NCBI GenBank assembly: GCA_963676355.1
Contig: OY781093.1
Coordinates: 3,162,001-3,226,000, forward strand
DNA from: JAGLOK01 sp963676355
GTDB taxonomy: Bacteria > Bacillota > Clostridia > Christensenellales > UMGS416
Length of the DNA stretch: 64,000 nt
Direction of reading: 5' to 3'
Shown here: positions 1 through 6,972 of the stretch, one piece after another
How positions within the stretch are numbered: the stretch's first letter is position 1
Layout: the number at the start of each line of letters is the position of its first letter
Made by a program: the position numbers and the translations under genes
Notes under the pieces: generated by a model
The model's database searches: none
The model's input: only the letters and a program-made list of their open reading frames with translations
What the model was told of the DNA's origin: nothing

Positions 1-561
1 TATCTCCTTGTATCCGTTTTCTACAAGTCTTTTAGCTTCGCTTTCGATTTCTTTTAATTCTCTTGATCTGGCATTACCGCGAAGTGGTGCTATCACACAA
101 TATGTGCAATGGTTGTCGCACCCTTCCTGTATCTTCAATAGTGCACGAGTCGTGTCAAATGCACTCACCTTAAGCTCTTCAAAATCAATCTGACTAACGT
201 CTTCAACTGCCGACACACGCTCACTCAGATGTTCCTCAACGAGTTTTAGCACTTCACCTCTTTTGCTCGTTCCAATTGCAATATCTGCACCCAAGTCAAG
301 CACTGATGTAGAGTCCCTTTGGCTCAAACAACCACATACAACTACCACTGAGTCATCACTCATTGATGCTTTTCGTATAAATTGCCGCGATTTTTTGTCC
401 GCAACCGCGGTAACGGAGCATGTGTTAACAAGATAAACATCAGCTTTCTCATTAAAATTCACCACTTCATAGCCCGCCGCGATAAACTGCTCTAGCATAG
501 CCTGTGTATCATATTGATTGGTTTTACACCCTAATGTATGAGCCGCAATCTTCTTAGCCAT
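1..561 (-). CDS. mtaB: tRNA (N6-threonylcarbamoyladenosine-37-C2) methylthiotransferase MtaB, 5' part only
   Basis: The reverse strand opens with MAKKIAAHTLGCKTNQYD and stays open to the window edge, giving the first 187 residues. The N-terminal domain shows the conserved cysteines of methylthiotransferases (GCKTNQ near residue 11, NTCSV near 47, CGCLS near 77) and then the radical SAM cluster motif CDNHCTYC near residue 149. This family adds a methylthio group to t6A37 of tRNA, using two [4Fe-4S] clusters. The ATG lies inside the end of prmA (8-base overlap), so the two are probably translationally coupled. In Firmicutes mtaB usually follows dnaJ-prmA-rsmE; here rsmE is absent between prmA and mtaB. 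The C-terminal TRAM domain falls outside the window. Confidence 0.93.
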   Translation of the reverse strand, partial: MAKKIAAHTLGCKTNQYDTQAMLEQFIAAGYEVVNFNEKADVYLVNTCSVTAVADKKSRQFIRKASMSDDSVVVVCGCLSQRDSTSVLDLGADIAIGTSKRGEVLKLVEEHLSERVSAVEDVSQIDFEELKVSAFDTTRALLKIQEGCDNHCTYCVIAPLRGNARSRELKEIESEAKRLVENGYKEI

Positions 562-1486
562 TTTTAACCGCCGCGAATGCATGCCATTCGCCCATCTTGC
601 TGTTGTCTGTCACTGTAAATCCTGCTTTTTCGATAGCTTTGCGTGTCTCGTCTGCGCGTTCTTTTATTATTCCCGATGCAATAAACACTCCGCCGTTTTC
701 AAGCTTTGAATACGCATCTTCGGCAAAGATTATTATTATGTCCGCTATAATGTTTGCAATTATCATATCCGCTTTTTTTGTATGGCCGATAAGCAGGTCG
801 CCTTCCATAGTTTCTATTTTGTCCTGCAGGTTGTTTAGCTCAATATTTTTACGTGCAACATCTACCGCTATTGCATCGCGGTCAAGAGCTATTGCGTTTT
901 TTGCGCCAAGCTTTACGGCCGCGACTGCCAGTATCCCCGTACCACAGCCTACATCGTACACAAATGAATCAGGTTTTATATAACGCTCAATAAATTCCAT
1001 GCACATAAAGGTCGTTTCATGCGTGCCGTTTCCAAACGCCATACCCGGATCAAGTATTATCTCATCACGGTCTGTCTCTTTAGGCTCTTCCCAATACGGA
1101 CGCACATAAAGCTTTTGACCCACATCAAATGGTTTATAATATTTCTTCCACTCGTTTTTCCAGTCTTCGTCATCCACTATGCACCATTCATATTTGAGGC
1201 TGCCCAAGTCAAAATCCGCAAACTCCCGAAGGCCCGCGACTTTTTCGCCTATATCCTCCGCGTTTTGCGTTTCCCCTTCACCAAGGTAGGCTGTGACCGT
1301 CACATAATCCGGCAACTTTGCTATGCGTTTTTCGTCCACATAGTCCCATTCACCTTTTACATTGCCGTCAATGAAGTCATTCTTGTCGGCTATAACGCAG
1401 CCTTCAGCACCCATCATGTCATAAACTGCAGACACCATCTCAGAGCCTGCTGTAGTGGTTTTAGTTACTATTTCTATAAATTTCAT
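554..1486 (-). CDS. prmA: Ribosomal protein L11 methyltransferase
   Basis: About 310 residues, normal for PrmA, which trimethylates ribosomal protein L11 with S-adenosylmethionine. The C-terminal half has the SAM-binding motif DVGCGTGILAVAA and the ANIIADI motif at the position of the catalytic NPP-like loop. The N-terminal part is the L11-recognition domain. I prefer the ATG giving MKFIEIVTKT, because it is preceded by a modest AAAGTGAG site and matches the family N-terminus. An ATG five codons upstream has no ribosome site. The gene overlaps mtaB downstream. It is separated from dnaJ, its usual neighbour, by about 4 kb of other genes. Confidence 0.95.
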   Translation of the reverse strand: MKFIEIVTKTTTAGSEMVSAVYDMMGAEGCVIADKNDFIDGNVKGEWDYVDEKRIAKLPDYVTVTAYLGEGETQNAEDIGEKVAGLREFADFDLGSLKYEWCIVDDEDWKNEWKKYYKPFDVGQKLYVRPYWEEPKETDRDEIILDPGMAFGNGTHETTFMCMEFIERYIKPDSFVYDVGCGTGILAVAAVKLGAKNAIALDRDAIAVDVARKNIELNNLQDKIETMEGDLLIGHTKKADMIIANIIADIIIIFAEDAYSKLENGGVFIASGIIKERADETRKAIEKAGFTVTDNSKMGEWHAFAAVKNG

Positions 1487-1508
1487 TTTACTCACTTTCA
1501 TTCGTGTC

Positions 1509-1530
1509 TGTGATGATTAATTTCATCACA
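1509..1530. repeat. Inverted repeat upstream of prmA
   Basis: TGTGATGA and TCATCACA form perfect 8-base arms around a 6-base spacer (TTAATT), about 25 bases before the prmA start. It could be an operator or a leader hairpin. No U-tract follows on either strand, so it is not a typical terminator. Confidence 0.45.
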
Positions 1531-1616
1531 AAAGAGTCTTAAAAATAATGTGTATTCACTTCCGCTTATTTTACCCACTATTTTCCGTCTACTGCATCCA
1601 TCATAAAGCATCGTGC

Positions 1617-1645
1617 AGTATTTTTGGCACATGTCCAAAAATACT
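1617..1645. repeat. 11-bp perfect inverted repeat between the unknown gene and prmA
   Basis: AGTATTTTTGG and CCAAAAATACT are perfect arms around CACATGT. It lies downstream of the unknown gene at 1703-2320 and upstream of prmA, all read on the reverse strand. No run of U follows, so an mRNA hairpin or a protein-binding dyad fits better than an intrinsic terminator. Confidence 0.45.
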
Positions 1646-1702
1646 ATTAAGCTCAGTGCTATATATTAGCTTTAGCCCTGTTGGGCGAAATCATTTGCAT
1701 AA

Positions 1703-2320
1703 TCATTGTTCCGGTCGGAGGTAGCTTATCTGCGGTTTATCGCTTTTTGCTATTTCGTGCTTTTCAAATTCATCAAGCAGATTGATTATTATCCCAAATA
1801 TCAGTGCCAGTATCTCCCCGTCTTTAATGACGCCCGTCATATAATAGTGTACTTCTCGCTCATTATCAACATGCTTTGTTTCTTTTTTGCCTTTGGCTTT
1901 TTTTACAAAGAAGTTTACACGTTTGAGTGCTAAAAACATTTGCTTTAATGTTTCGTTTTCAAATATAGACTGAACCACATTTTCCTGCGAGCTTCTTACG
2001 GTGAATATTTCATCAAAGGCAGCATCTCCCGTCAACGCGCTCTGCTTTCCGAAAAAGTTTGCGATTTTCGTAAGGACAGATGTACGGAATATCTTAAAAT
2101 CAAATTCCATTCCCAGCACGAATACAGCACGCACACGAGTATATGTTGTGGAACTTTTGCCAGTGGACACTGTATAGGTGTCCATAACAACTTCCCAGCT
2201 TTTATATGCAAGACGCACTTTAATGCCGCCCTTTGCCCATCCTTCGTCAATGGCCTCAGCGCCCATGCTCTCTGCAAATTCCGTCCATGCTTCTTTTTTT
2301 GATTTTCCAAACAACCCCAT
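1703..2320 (-). CDS. Conserved protein of unknown function
   Basis: A 205-residue soluble protein starting MGLFGKSKKEAW, with a good GGAGG site before the ATG. It contains the stretch DTYTVSTGKSSTTYTRVRA, which I recall from uncharacterised proteins of Firmicutes and Bacteroidetes, but no catalytic motif is visible. There is no signal peptide; the middle is basic (KKAKGKKETK) and the C-terminal part has a hydrophobic stretch (LALIFGIIINLLD) too short to call a membrane segment with confidence. It reads towards prmA, about 220 bases upstream, with two inverted repeats between. Function unknown. Confidence 0.75.
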   Translation of the reverse strand: MGLFGKSKKEAWTEFAESMGAEAIDEGWAKGGIKVRLAYKSWEVVMDTYTVSTGKSSTTYTRVRAVFVLGMEFDFKIFRTSVLTKIANFFGKQSALTGDAAFDEIFTVRSSQENVVQSIFENETLKQMFLALKRVNFFVKKAKGKKETKHVDNEREVHYYMTGVIKDGEILALIFGIIINLLDEFEKHEIAKSDKPQISYLRPEQ

Positions 2321-2460
2321 AACGCCTCCATTTTCTTAAATCAATTTTACTATATAAGCGCATGCCGTTCAACTTTCCAATATTTACGCCAGCAATACAA
2401 AAAGAGGTTGGAAATGAAAAAAATTGATGATAACATATAAAAAAAGAATAAGAGGAACAT

Positions 2461-3336
2461 ATGAAAAAGGTTTTATGCATTGTAGTTATATTAGTCTATG
2501 TATTTGCCGGATGCTCTCCGAAAGAACATGTTTCAGAAGACGGCACTGCTCCTACTGACGCACCAACTCAGTCACCTACCGAAAAGGTCACTGCCGAACC
2601 CACCGAAGAGCCCACTCCATCGCCTTCGCCCGAACCCACTCCCGACGCAGACCCCAAGGCAAAACTTATGCTGAATGAAGAAGAATTCGCCACGTTTCTT
2701 AAGCTCTGGCCGGCCAAAACAAGCCCTCTGGAAGACCATGGCAGCATAAAACGCTTTTCTATAAACGCCCAGACAGGCTTCGATTCATCTACCGTTAATT
2801 TTATTTTTTCCGCAGATAAATCCGTGGCTGAGCTTGAAGAAATGTATATGGCACTCGTTTCAGGCGAATGGGAAACATCCGAATATTCTGCCGGACCCAC
2901 TGTATATGGAGGTATGCTAGAGAACAGCATTGAAACTACATGCCAGATATCAACAGTCGACGGAGAAAACGAAGTATTTTTGGGAATGTATATAAACAAC
3001 GGTTCTGAAACACTGTCAGATTCTATCGCCGCCCACTGGCCCATAGGGTTTCTCGACATGCCCGAAGATATATCAGATGAAGTGCTAAACTTTGACGCTA
3101 TGGCTTACGAACCTGGCACTTCCATCACGTTTACGCGCACATACGAACCTGAGGATTTGGATTCTGCAATGACATTCTTCAAAGATTCTCTTTCAGGCGA
3201 AGAGTATTATGCGTTCAACGAACGCGGTGAATACTCCGGTGCATCGGTCACATGCACGAAAGACGGAGTAATTATCAAAATATCCGAGTCTATGGAAACA
3301 CGCATTGAAATATCTCTTACGGCAAGCATCGATTAA
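2461..3336 (+). CDS. Secreted lipoprotein of unknown function
   Basis: 291 residues with a type II signal peptide: MKK, a hydrophobic run and the lipobox FAGC, with the lipid-modified cysteine at residue 18. A low-complexity Pro/Thr/Glu-rich linker (residues about 28-65) then connects to an acidic globular domain with two similar halves of roughly 100 residues. That layout suggests a surface-exposed, cell-wall-spanning tether. An AGAGGA site precedes the ATG and an intrinsic terminator follows. It is transcribed alone, opposite to its left neighbour. No homologous family is recognised. Confidence 0.8.
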   Translation: MKKVLCIVVILVYVFAGCSPKEHVSEDGTAPTDAPTQSPTEKVTAEPTEEPTPSPSPEPTPDADPKAKLMLNEEEFATFLKLWPAKTSPLEDHGSIKRFSINAQTGFDSSTVNFIFSADKSVAELEEMYMALVSGEWETSEYSAGPTVYGGMLENSIETTCQISTVDGENEVFLGMYINNGSETLSDSIAAHWPIGFLDMPEDISDEVLNFDAMAYEPGTSITFTRTYEPEDLDSAMTFFKDSLSGEEYYAFNERGEYSGASVTCTKDGVIIKISESMETRIEISLTASID

Positions 3337-3350
3337 TTCGTCAACTGACA

Positions 3351-3378
3351 AAGCCGCCTTTTGCGAGGCGGCTTTTTT
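3351..3378 (+). terminator. Intrinsic terminator after the lipoprotein gene
   Basis: AAGCCGCCT pairs with AGGCGGCTT across a 6-base loop and is followed directly by a T-run. It separates the lipoprotein gene from the SDR operon promoter about 25 bases downstream. Confidence 0.9.
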
Positions 3379-3404
3379 GTGCTCTTTTTTTGAATTGCAT
3401 GCTA

Positions 3405-3433
3405 TTGACAGCGAATATTCTTTGTGCTATATT
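3405..3433 (+). promoter_or_regulatory. Sigma-A promoter of the SDR-tetR operon
   Basis: TTGACA at 3405-3410 and TATATT at 3428-3433 are separated by exactly 17 bases. Transcription would start inside or just after the palindrome at 3439-3454. Confidence 0.75.
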
Positions 3434-3438
3434 ATTTT

Positions 3439-3454
3439 TAGACCACATGGTCTA
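3439..3454. promoter_or_regulatory. Probable TetR-family operator
   Basis: TAGACCA-CA-TGGTCTA is a perfect dyad with 7-base arms, centred just downstream of the -10 box, where a bound repressor would block initiation. GACCA...TGGTC dyads are common TetR-family operators. The operon encodes a TetR regulator as its last gene, so autoregulation is the natural inference. Confidence 0.7.
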
Positions 3455-3477
3455 TTAATTTAAAAAGGGTGATTTGA

Positions 3478-4338
3478 ATGGATAAAAAAATATGTATTAT
3501 AACAGGAGCCAACTCAGGAATAGGTAAACAGTTCGCAATACAGATAGCAAAAGAAGGCTATCATGTGATAATAGCCTGTAGGAGCGAAAAGCGGGGCAAA
3601 GCTGCGCTGGAGGATATTCTATCTCAAAGCCAAGGCTCTGCGGAACTTATGACAGTGGATATGAGCCTAAAATCGTCCATACGCGATTTTGCCGACAAGG
3701 TAACTTCAAAATACGATAAGGTCGATGTGCTGATTCACAACGCGGCAATATTCGACATAGCTCAAAAGGAGCGCAAAACTACCTCGGAAGGTTTTGAAAC
3801 TGTATGGATGACAAACCACATAGGCCCCGTGTATCTCACAGAGCTTTTAATGGGCTCACTTAAAAAGAGCGAAGACGCACGTGTGCTCACTGTATCATCA
3901 AAAGGTTTGCTTGCAATGCCCGGCCTAAAGGTGGACCTTGCAGATCCTGAGTTTAAAAACCGTAAGTTCTCTATGACAAAGGCCTACTATCAATCAAAGC
4001 GCGCACAGGTGATGTATACCTATTGGCTGGCTGATAAGCTCAAGGACACAAACATAACAGCAAATTCTATAAGGGTTACTGCGGTCAAAATAGACATCAG
4101 CCGCCATCCGGAGATATCGGCATTTACCAAATGGGTATATAAGCAGAAGAGTAAGAAATCAATTTCTCCCGAGGATATGGCAAAAACATATACCTACCTC
4201 GCTACAAGCCCTGATATGAGTAATGTGAGCGGTAAATACTTTGACGAAAACAACAAGCAGGTAAAATCCAACAAGTATACATATGAAAAAGAAAACATTA
4301 ATGCTGTTATGGATCTTACCCACAGCTATATAAAATAA
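3478..4338 (+). CDS. Short-chain dehydrogenase/reductase
   Basis: 286 residues with the classical SDR layout: the dinucleotide-binding motif TGANSGIG near residue 9, the NxA motif (HNAAIF) near 88, and the catalytic Tyr-x3-Lys (YYQSK) near 168. The N-terminal region resembles retinol dehydrogenase/WW-domain oxidoreductase-like SDRs, which are NAD(P)-dependent alcohol/ketone oxidoreductases; the substrate is unknown. An AAAGGGTGA site lies before the ATG. It is the first gene of a three-gene unit with a membrane protein and a TetR regulator, behind a promoter with an overlapping dyad, so it is probably induced by a small-molecule ligand. Confidence 0.88.
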   Translation: MDKKICIITGANSGIGKQFAIQIAKEGYHVIIACRSEKRGKAALEDILSQSQGSAELMTVDMSLKSSIRDFADKVTSKYDKVDVLIHNAAIFDIAQKERKTTSEGFETVWMTNHIGPVYLTELLMGSLKKSEDARVLTVSSKGLLAMPGLKVDLADPEFKNRKFSMTKAYYQSKRAQVMYTYWLADKLKDTNITANSIRVTAVKIDISRHPEISAFTKWVYKQKSKKSISPEDMAKTYTYLATSPDMSNVSGKYFDENNKQVKSNKYTYEKENINAVMDLTHSYIK

Positions 4339-4353
4339 TAGGAGCATTTAAAA

Positions 4354-4944
4354 GTGACTGAAAATAAATTTAACGAATCAAAAATACTCACCATTGTCTT
4401 TGCAGTGCTGTCGGCATCATTCATCGCAGCAATGGCTATAAGCCAAAACTTCTTTGATTGGACATTTGCAAGGCACCAAAACGTTTTAAGCTGGTACATA
4501 AGGCCTTTGTTCATACTACCTATCTGCTTTTTTGCATATAAGCGTAGCGGATGGGGATTGTCCGCAACTGTTTTCCTCATGTTAACCAGTATGTTCTGGT
4601 TTCCAGAGCCTGCCGCAATAAACAATCAGGTAAAAGGTTTTTTGGATATGGAAAAAGAATATCTTACGTCAGGATGGACTTTCGCGAAAGTCATATTCGC
4701 TGTCATCGTCTTTGGTTCAATGACACTCTTATCTGTCGCCTTTTGGAAAAGAAGCTTGAAAATCGGCCTGAGTATCATTGCCGCTATCGCCTTTGGCAAA
4801 ATATTCTGGAGCGTTGTTGAGGGAGGAGAATCCGGCACTGCCGTTGTGCTTCCCGCATTAATAGGTCTTGTGATATGTATCGGAGTAGTATATTATTTTA
4901 TGAGGCTCGCCAAGCACAAAAATAAAAATCAGCAAAGCGAATAA
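4354..4944 (+). CDS. Small integral membrane protein, middle gene of SDR operon
   Basis: 196 residues, GTG start behind AGGAG, only 15 bases after the SDR gene. At least five hydrophobic segments are visible: near residues 12-32, 48-66, 70-85, 108-130 and 134-182 in two helices. The loop after the third carries a charged stretch. No transporter signature is recognisable; the C-terminus is basic (KHKNKNQQSE), suggesting it is cytoplasmic. Position between an SDR and a TetR regulator suggests a role in handling the same lipophilic substrate, but this is inference. Confidence 0.75.
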   Translation: MTENKFNESKILTIVFAVLSASFIAAMAISQNFFDWTFARHQNVLSWYIRPLFILPICFFAYKRSGWGLSATVFLMLTSMFWFPEPAAINNQVKGFLDMEKEYLTSGWTFAKVIFAVIVFGSMTLLSVAFWKRSLKIGLSIIAAIAFGKIFWSVVEGGESGTAVVLPALIGLVICIGVVYYFMRLAKHKNKNQQSE

Positions 4945-4955
4945 GGTGATTTCCT

Positions 4956-5552
4956 ATCAAAGAAAAGAAGTTTAAAAACAGACAAAGGCTTTTGGAGGCC
5001 GCGCTTTCGGAGTTCAGCTCAAACAGCTATGAAAACGCATCGCTCAACAATATATTAAAAGCCGCAAACTCAAGCAAAGGTAGCTTTTACTATCACTTTA
5101 GAAATAAAGAGGATTTATATTTAAAGCTTCTTAAACAAAGCTTTGAAGAAAAATGGGCTTTTATTAATAGCGCCCTGACGCAGGAAGAGACAAATCTTTC
5201 AACGCTTGACATATACGAAAAGCTTATGCTTCAGGCAAAACTTGGTCTGCAGTTTGCCGAAAAACATCCGGATTATCATATGCTGGGGAAAATGTTTGCA
5301 GGCGAAAAAGGAAATGCGATATATAACAAAGCACTCGCAGAACTCGGCAGCTCAGCATCAAACCCTTTGGATTTTATGATATCCGAAGCGCTTAAAAAAG
5401 GTGAAATAGATTCCGAGTACAGCAAAGAATTTATTCAAAAAATGCTCAGCCATCTGTTTTCATCGTATGATGAAATCTTTAAAGACAGCAAAACTCAAAA
5501 TATGCTCGCGGAATATATACGCTTTATAAAGCAGGGTTTTGCCCCAAAATAA
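4956..5552 (+). CDS. TetR/AcrR-family transcriptional regulator
   Basis: The HTH of TetR regulators is clear: ENASLNNILKAANSSKGSFYYHF, closed by the RNKEDLY motif, followed by an all-helical ligand-binding domain. The conserved first helix (KKFKNRQRLLEAAL) lies upstream of the first conventional start codon, a TTG at 4992 that has no ribosome site. The frame is open back to a stop at 4947, and AAGGTGA at 4943-4949 sits 6 bases before an ATC codon at 4956. I therefore place the start at that ATC, giving 198 residues, the usual family length. It probably represses its own operon through the dyad at 3439-3454. Confidence 0.85.
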   Translation: MKEKKFKNRQRLLEAALSEFSSNSYENASLNNILKAANSSKGSFYYHFRNKEDLYLKLLKQSFEEKWAFINSALTQEETNLSTLDIYEKLMLQAKLGLQFAEKHPDYHMLGKMFAGEKGNAIYNKALAELGSSASNPLDFMISEALKKGEIDSEYSKEFIQKMLSHLFSSYDEIFKDSKTQNMLAEYIRFIKQGFAPK

Positions 5553-5573
5553 TAACAAATAAACAAACAAAAA

Positions 5574-5610
5574 ACGCGCCTCCGCATCACACGGAGGCGC
5601 GTTTTCTATT
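5574..5610. terminator. Bidirectional terminator between tetR and dnaJ
   Basis: An 11-base stem, ACGCGCCTCCG with CGGAGGCGCGT, closes a 7-base loop. T-rich sequence follows on the forward strand and A-rich sequence precedes it, so it can end both the tetR operon and the dnaJ operon, which converge here. Confidence 0.92.
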
Positions 5611-5617
5611 TTATAAA

Positions 5618-6733
5618 CTAAGCAATATTATCTTTATAAGATTTTATAGTTTTATAATTTTTATCGCCTAGCATTTTTTCAAACTCTTCGAGTTTTTGTT
5701 TTTGCTTTTTGTTTAGTTTTTTAGGAACCTCGACAACAAGCTTTATGTATAAATCTCCGTGCCTTGAAGAATTTAGATGCTGTATGCCTTTTCCCTTAAG
5801 CCTAAGCACTGCACCTGACTGTGTTCCTTCTGGGACATTATATTTAGCCTTTCCCTTAAGCAATGGCGCTTCCATTTCAGAGCCCAAAACTGCCTGTGAT
5901 AAAGTAATCGGAACTTCCAAAACAAGGTCATAACCATCCCTTTTAAAGAACTTATGCGGTGCAACGTTAACTCTGATGTATAAATCTCCCGAAGGACCAC
6001 CATTAACACCCGCCTCTCCTTGTCCGCGAAGAGGAATCTGCTGTCCAGTTGAAATACCTGCAGGGATATTAACCGAAAGAGTTCTGTTCTTTGTTTCTTT
6101 TCCCGTGCCACCACAGTATCCGCAGCGCACCTTTATCTTCTTTCCTGTGCCATGGCACACATTGCATGTGTGTGTCGTCTGCACTCTTCCCAGAAGCGTC
6201 TGCTGGAATGATCGCACTTGTCCTGTCCCTTTACATTCAGAACAAGTCTCAAGCTCAGTGCCGTCCTTAGCTCCCGTTCCGTTGCAATGGTCGCAGTTTT
6301 CAGTTCTTGATACATTAACATCTTTTTTAACGCCAAATGCCGCTTCTTCAAATGTTATTCTTATATCATATCGAAGGTTCGCACCTTGCTGAGGCGCATT
6401 TCGTCTTCTGGAAGAACCGCCGAATCCGCCCCCAAAAAAGCTCTCAAATATATCTTCAAAGCCCCCGAAACCTTGTCCTCCAAAGCCTCCGCCTCCGAAG
6501 CCTTGTTGTCCTGCCGCATGACCAAACTGATCATATTGCGAGCGCTTACTGCTGTCAGACAACACCTCATACGCTTCGCTGGCTTCTTTGAATTTCGCTT
6601 CAGCTTCCGTGTCATGTTTATTTACGTCAGGATGATACTTTTTTGCAAGCTTGCGATACGCGGACTTAATAGTCGCGTCATCCGCATCGCGGCTTACTCC
6701 CAACACTTCATAATAATCTCTTTTATCTGCCAC
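5618..6733 (-). CDS. dnaJ: Chaperone protein DnaJ
   Basis: 371 residues with all DnaJ parts in order: J domain with the HPD motif (KKYHPDVNK) that triggers DnaK ATPase, a Gly/Phe-rich linker (residues about 75-105), four CxxCxGxG zinc-binding repeats (CDHCNGTG, CSECKGTG, CNVCHGTG, CGYCGGTG), and the two C-terminal substrate-binding beta domains. It begins with GTG, with ACGGAG upstream. It is the last gene of the hrcA-grpE-dnaK-dnaJ operon, 239 bases after dnaK, and ends at the strong terminator at 5574-5602. Confidence 0.98.
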   Translation of the reverse strand: MADKRDYYEVLGVSRDADDATIKSAYRKLAKKYHPDVNKHDTEAEAKFKEASEAYEVLSDSSKRSQYDQFGHAAGQQGFGGGGFGGQGFGGFEDIFESFFGGGFGGSSRRRNAPQQGANLRYDIRITFEEAAFGVKKDVNVSRTENCDHCNGTGAKDGTELETCSECKGTGQVRSFQQTLLGRVQTTHTCNVCHGTGKKIKVRCGYCGGTGKETKNRTLSVNIPAGISTGQQIPLRGQGEAGVNGGPSGDLYIRVNVAPHKFFKRDGYDLVLEVPITLSQAVLGSEMEAPLLKGKAKYNVPEGTQSGAVLRLKGKGIQHLNSSRHGDLYIKLVVEVPKKLNKKQKQKLEEFEKMLGDKNYKTIKSYKDNIA

Positions 6734-6904
6734 AATAAAAAACTCCGTTTTTTATTTCGAGTTCGAAACTTAGTTTCTTCCCGATATATCTTTTAAATAT
6801 TAAAACATTTATCTAGAACTTAATACACTTGTCCGTAAATGCTATCACTCAAAACTATTGTTTTCAACAATTTTCTATAAAGTCTCTCTATAAACGCCAC
6901 TAAA

Positions 6905-6928
6905 CGCAGGCTGGTTTCCCAGCCTACG
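6905..6928 (-). other. GNRA-capped intercistronic hairpin between dnaK and dnaJ
   Basis: On the reverse strand CGTAGGCTGG and CCAGCCTGCG pair over 10 bases (one G-U) around a GAAA tetraloop, about 45 bases after the dnaK stop. The sequence after it is not a U-run, so it is more likely to protect the 3' end of dnaK mRNA or set a processing/partial-termination point, lowering dnaJ relative to dnaK. Confidence 0.6.
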
Positions 6929-6972
6929 TGAAATGGACTTAATCAAAAGTATTTTTATATTAAGTGTTTCTA

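Noticed and set aside
597..1513. Forward-strand open frames opposite prmA
   Set aside because: They are antisense to a well-supported gene, lack ribosome sites and have no recognisable protein features.
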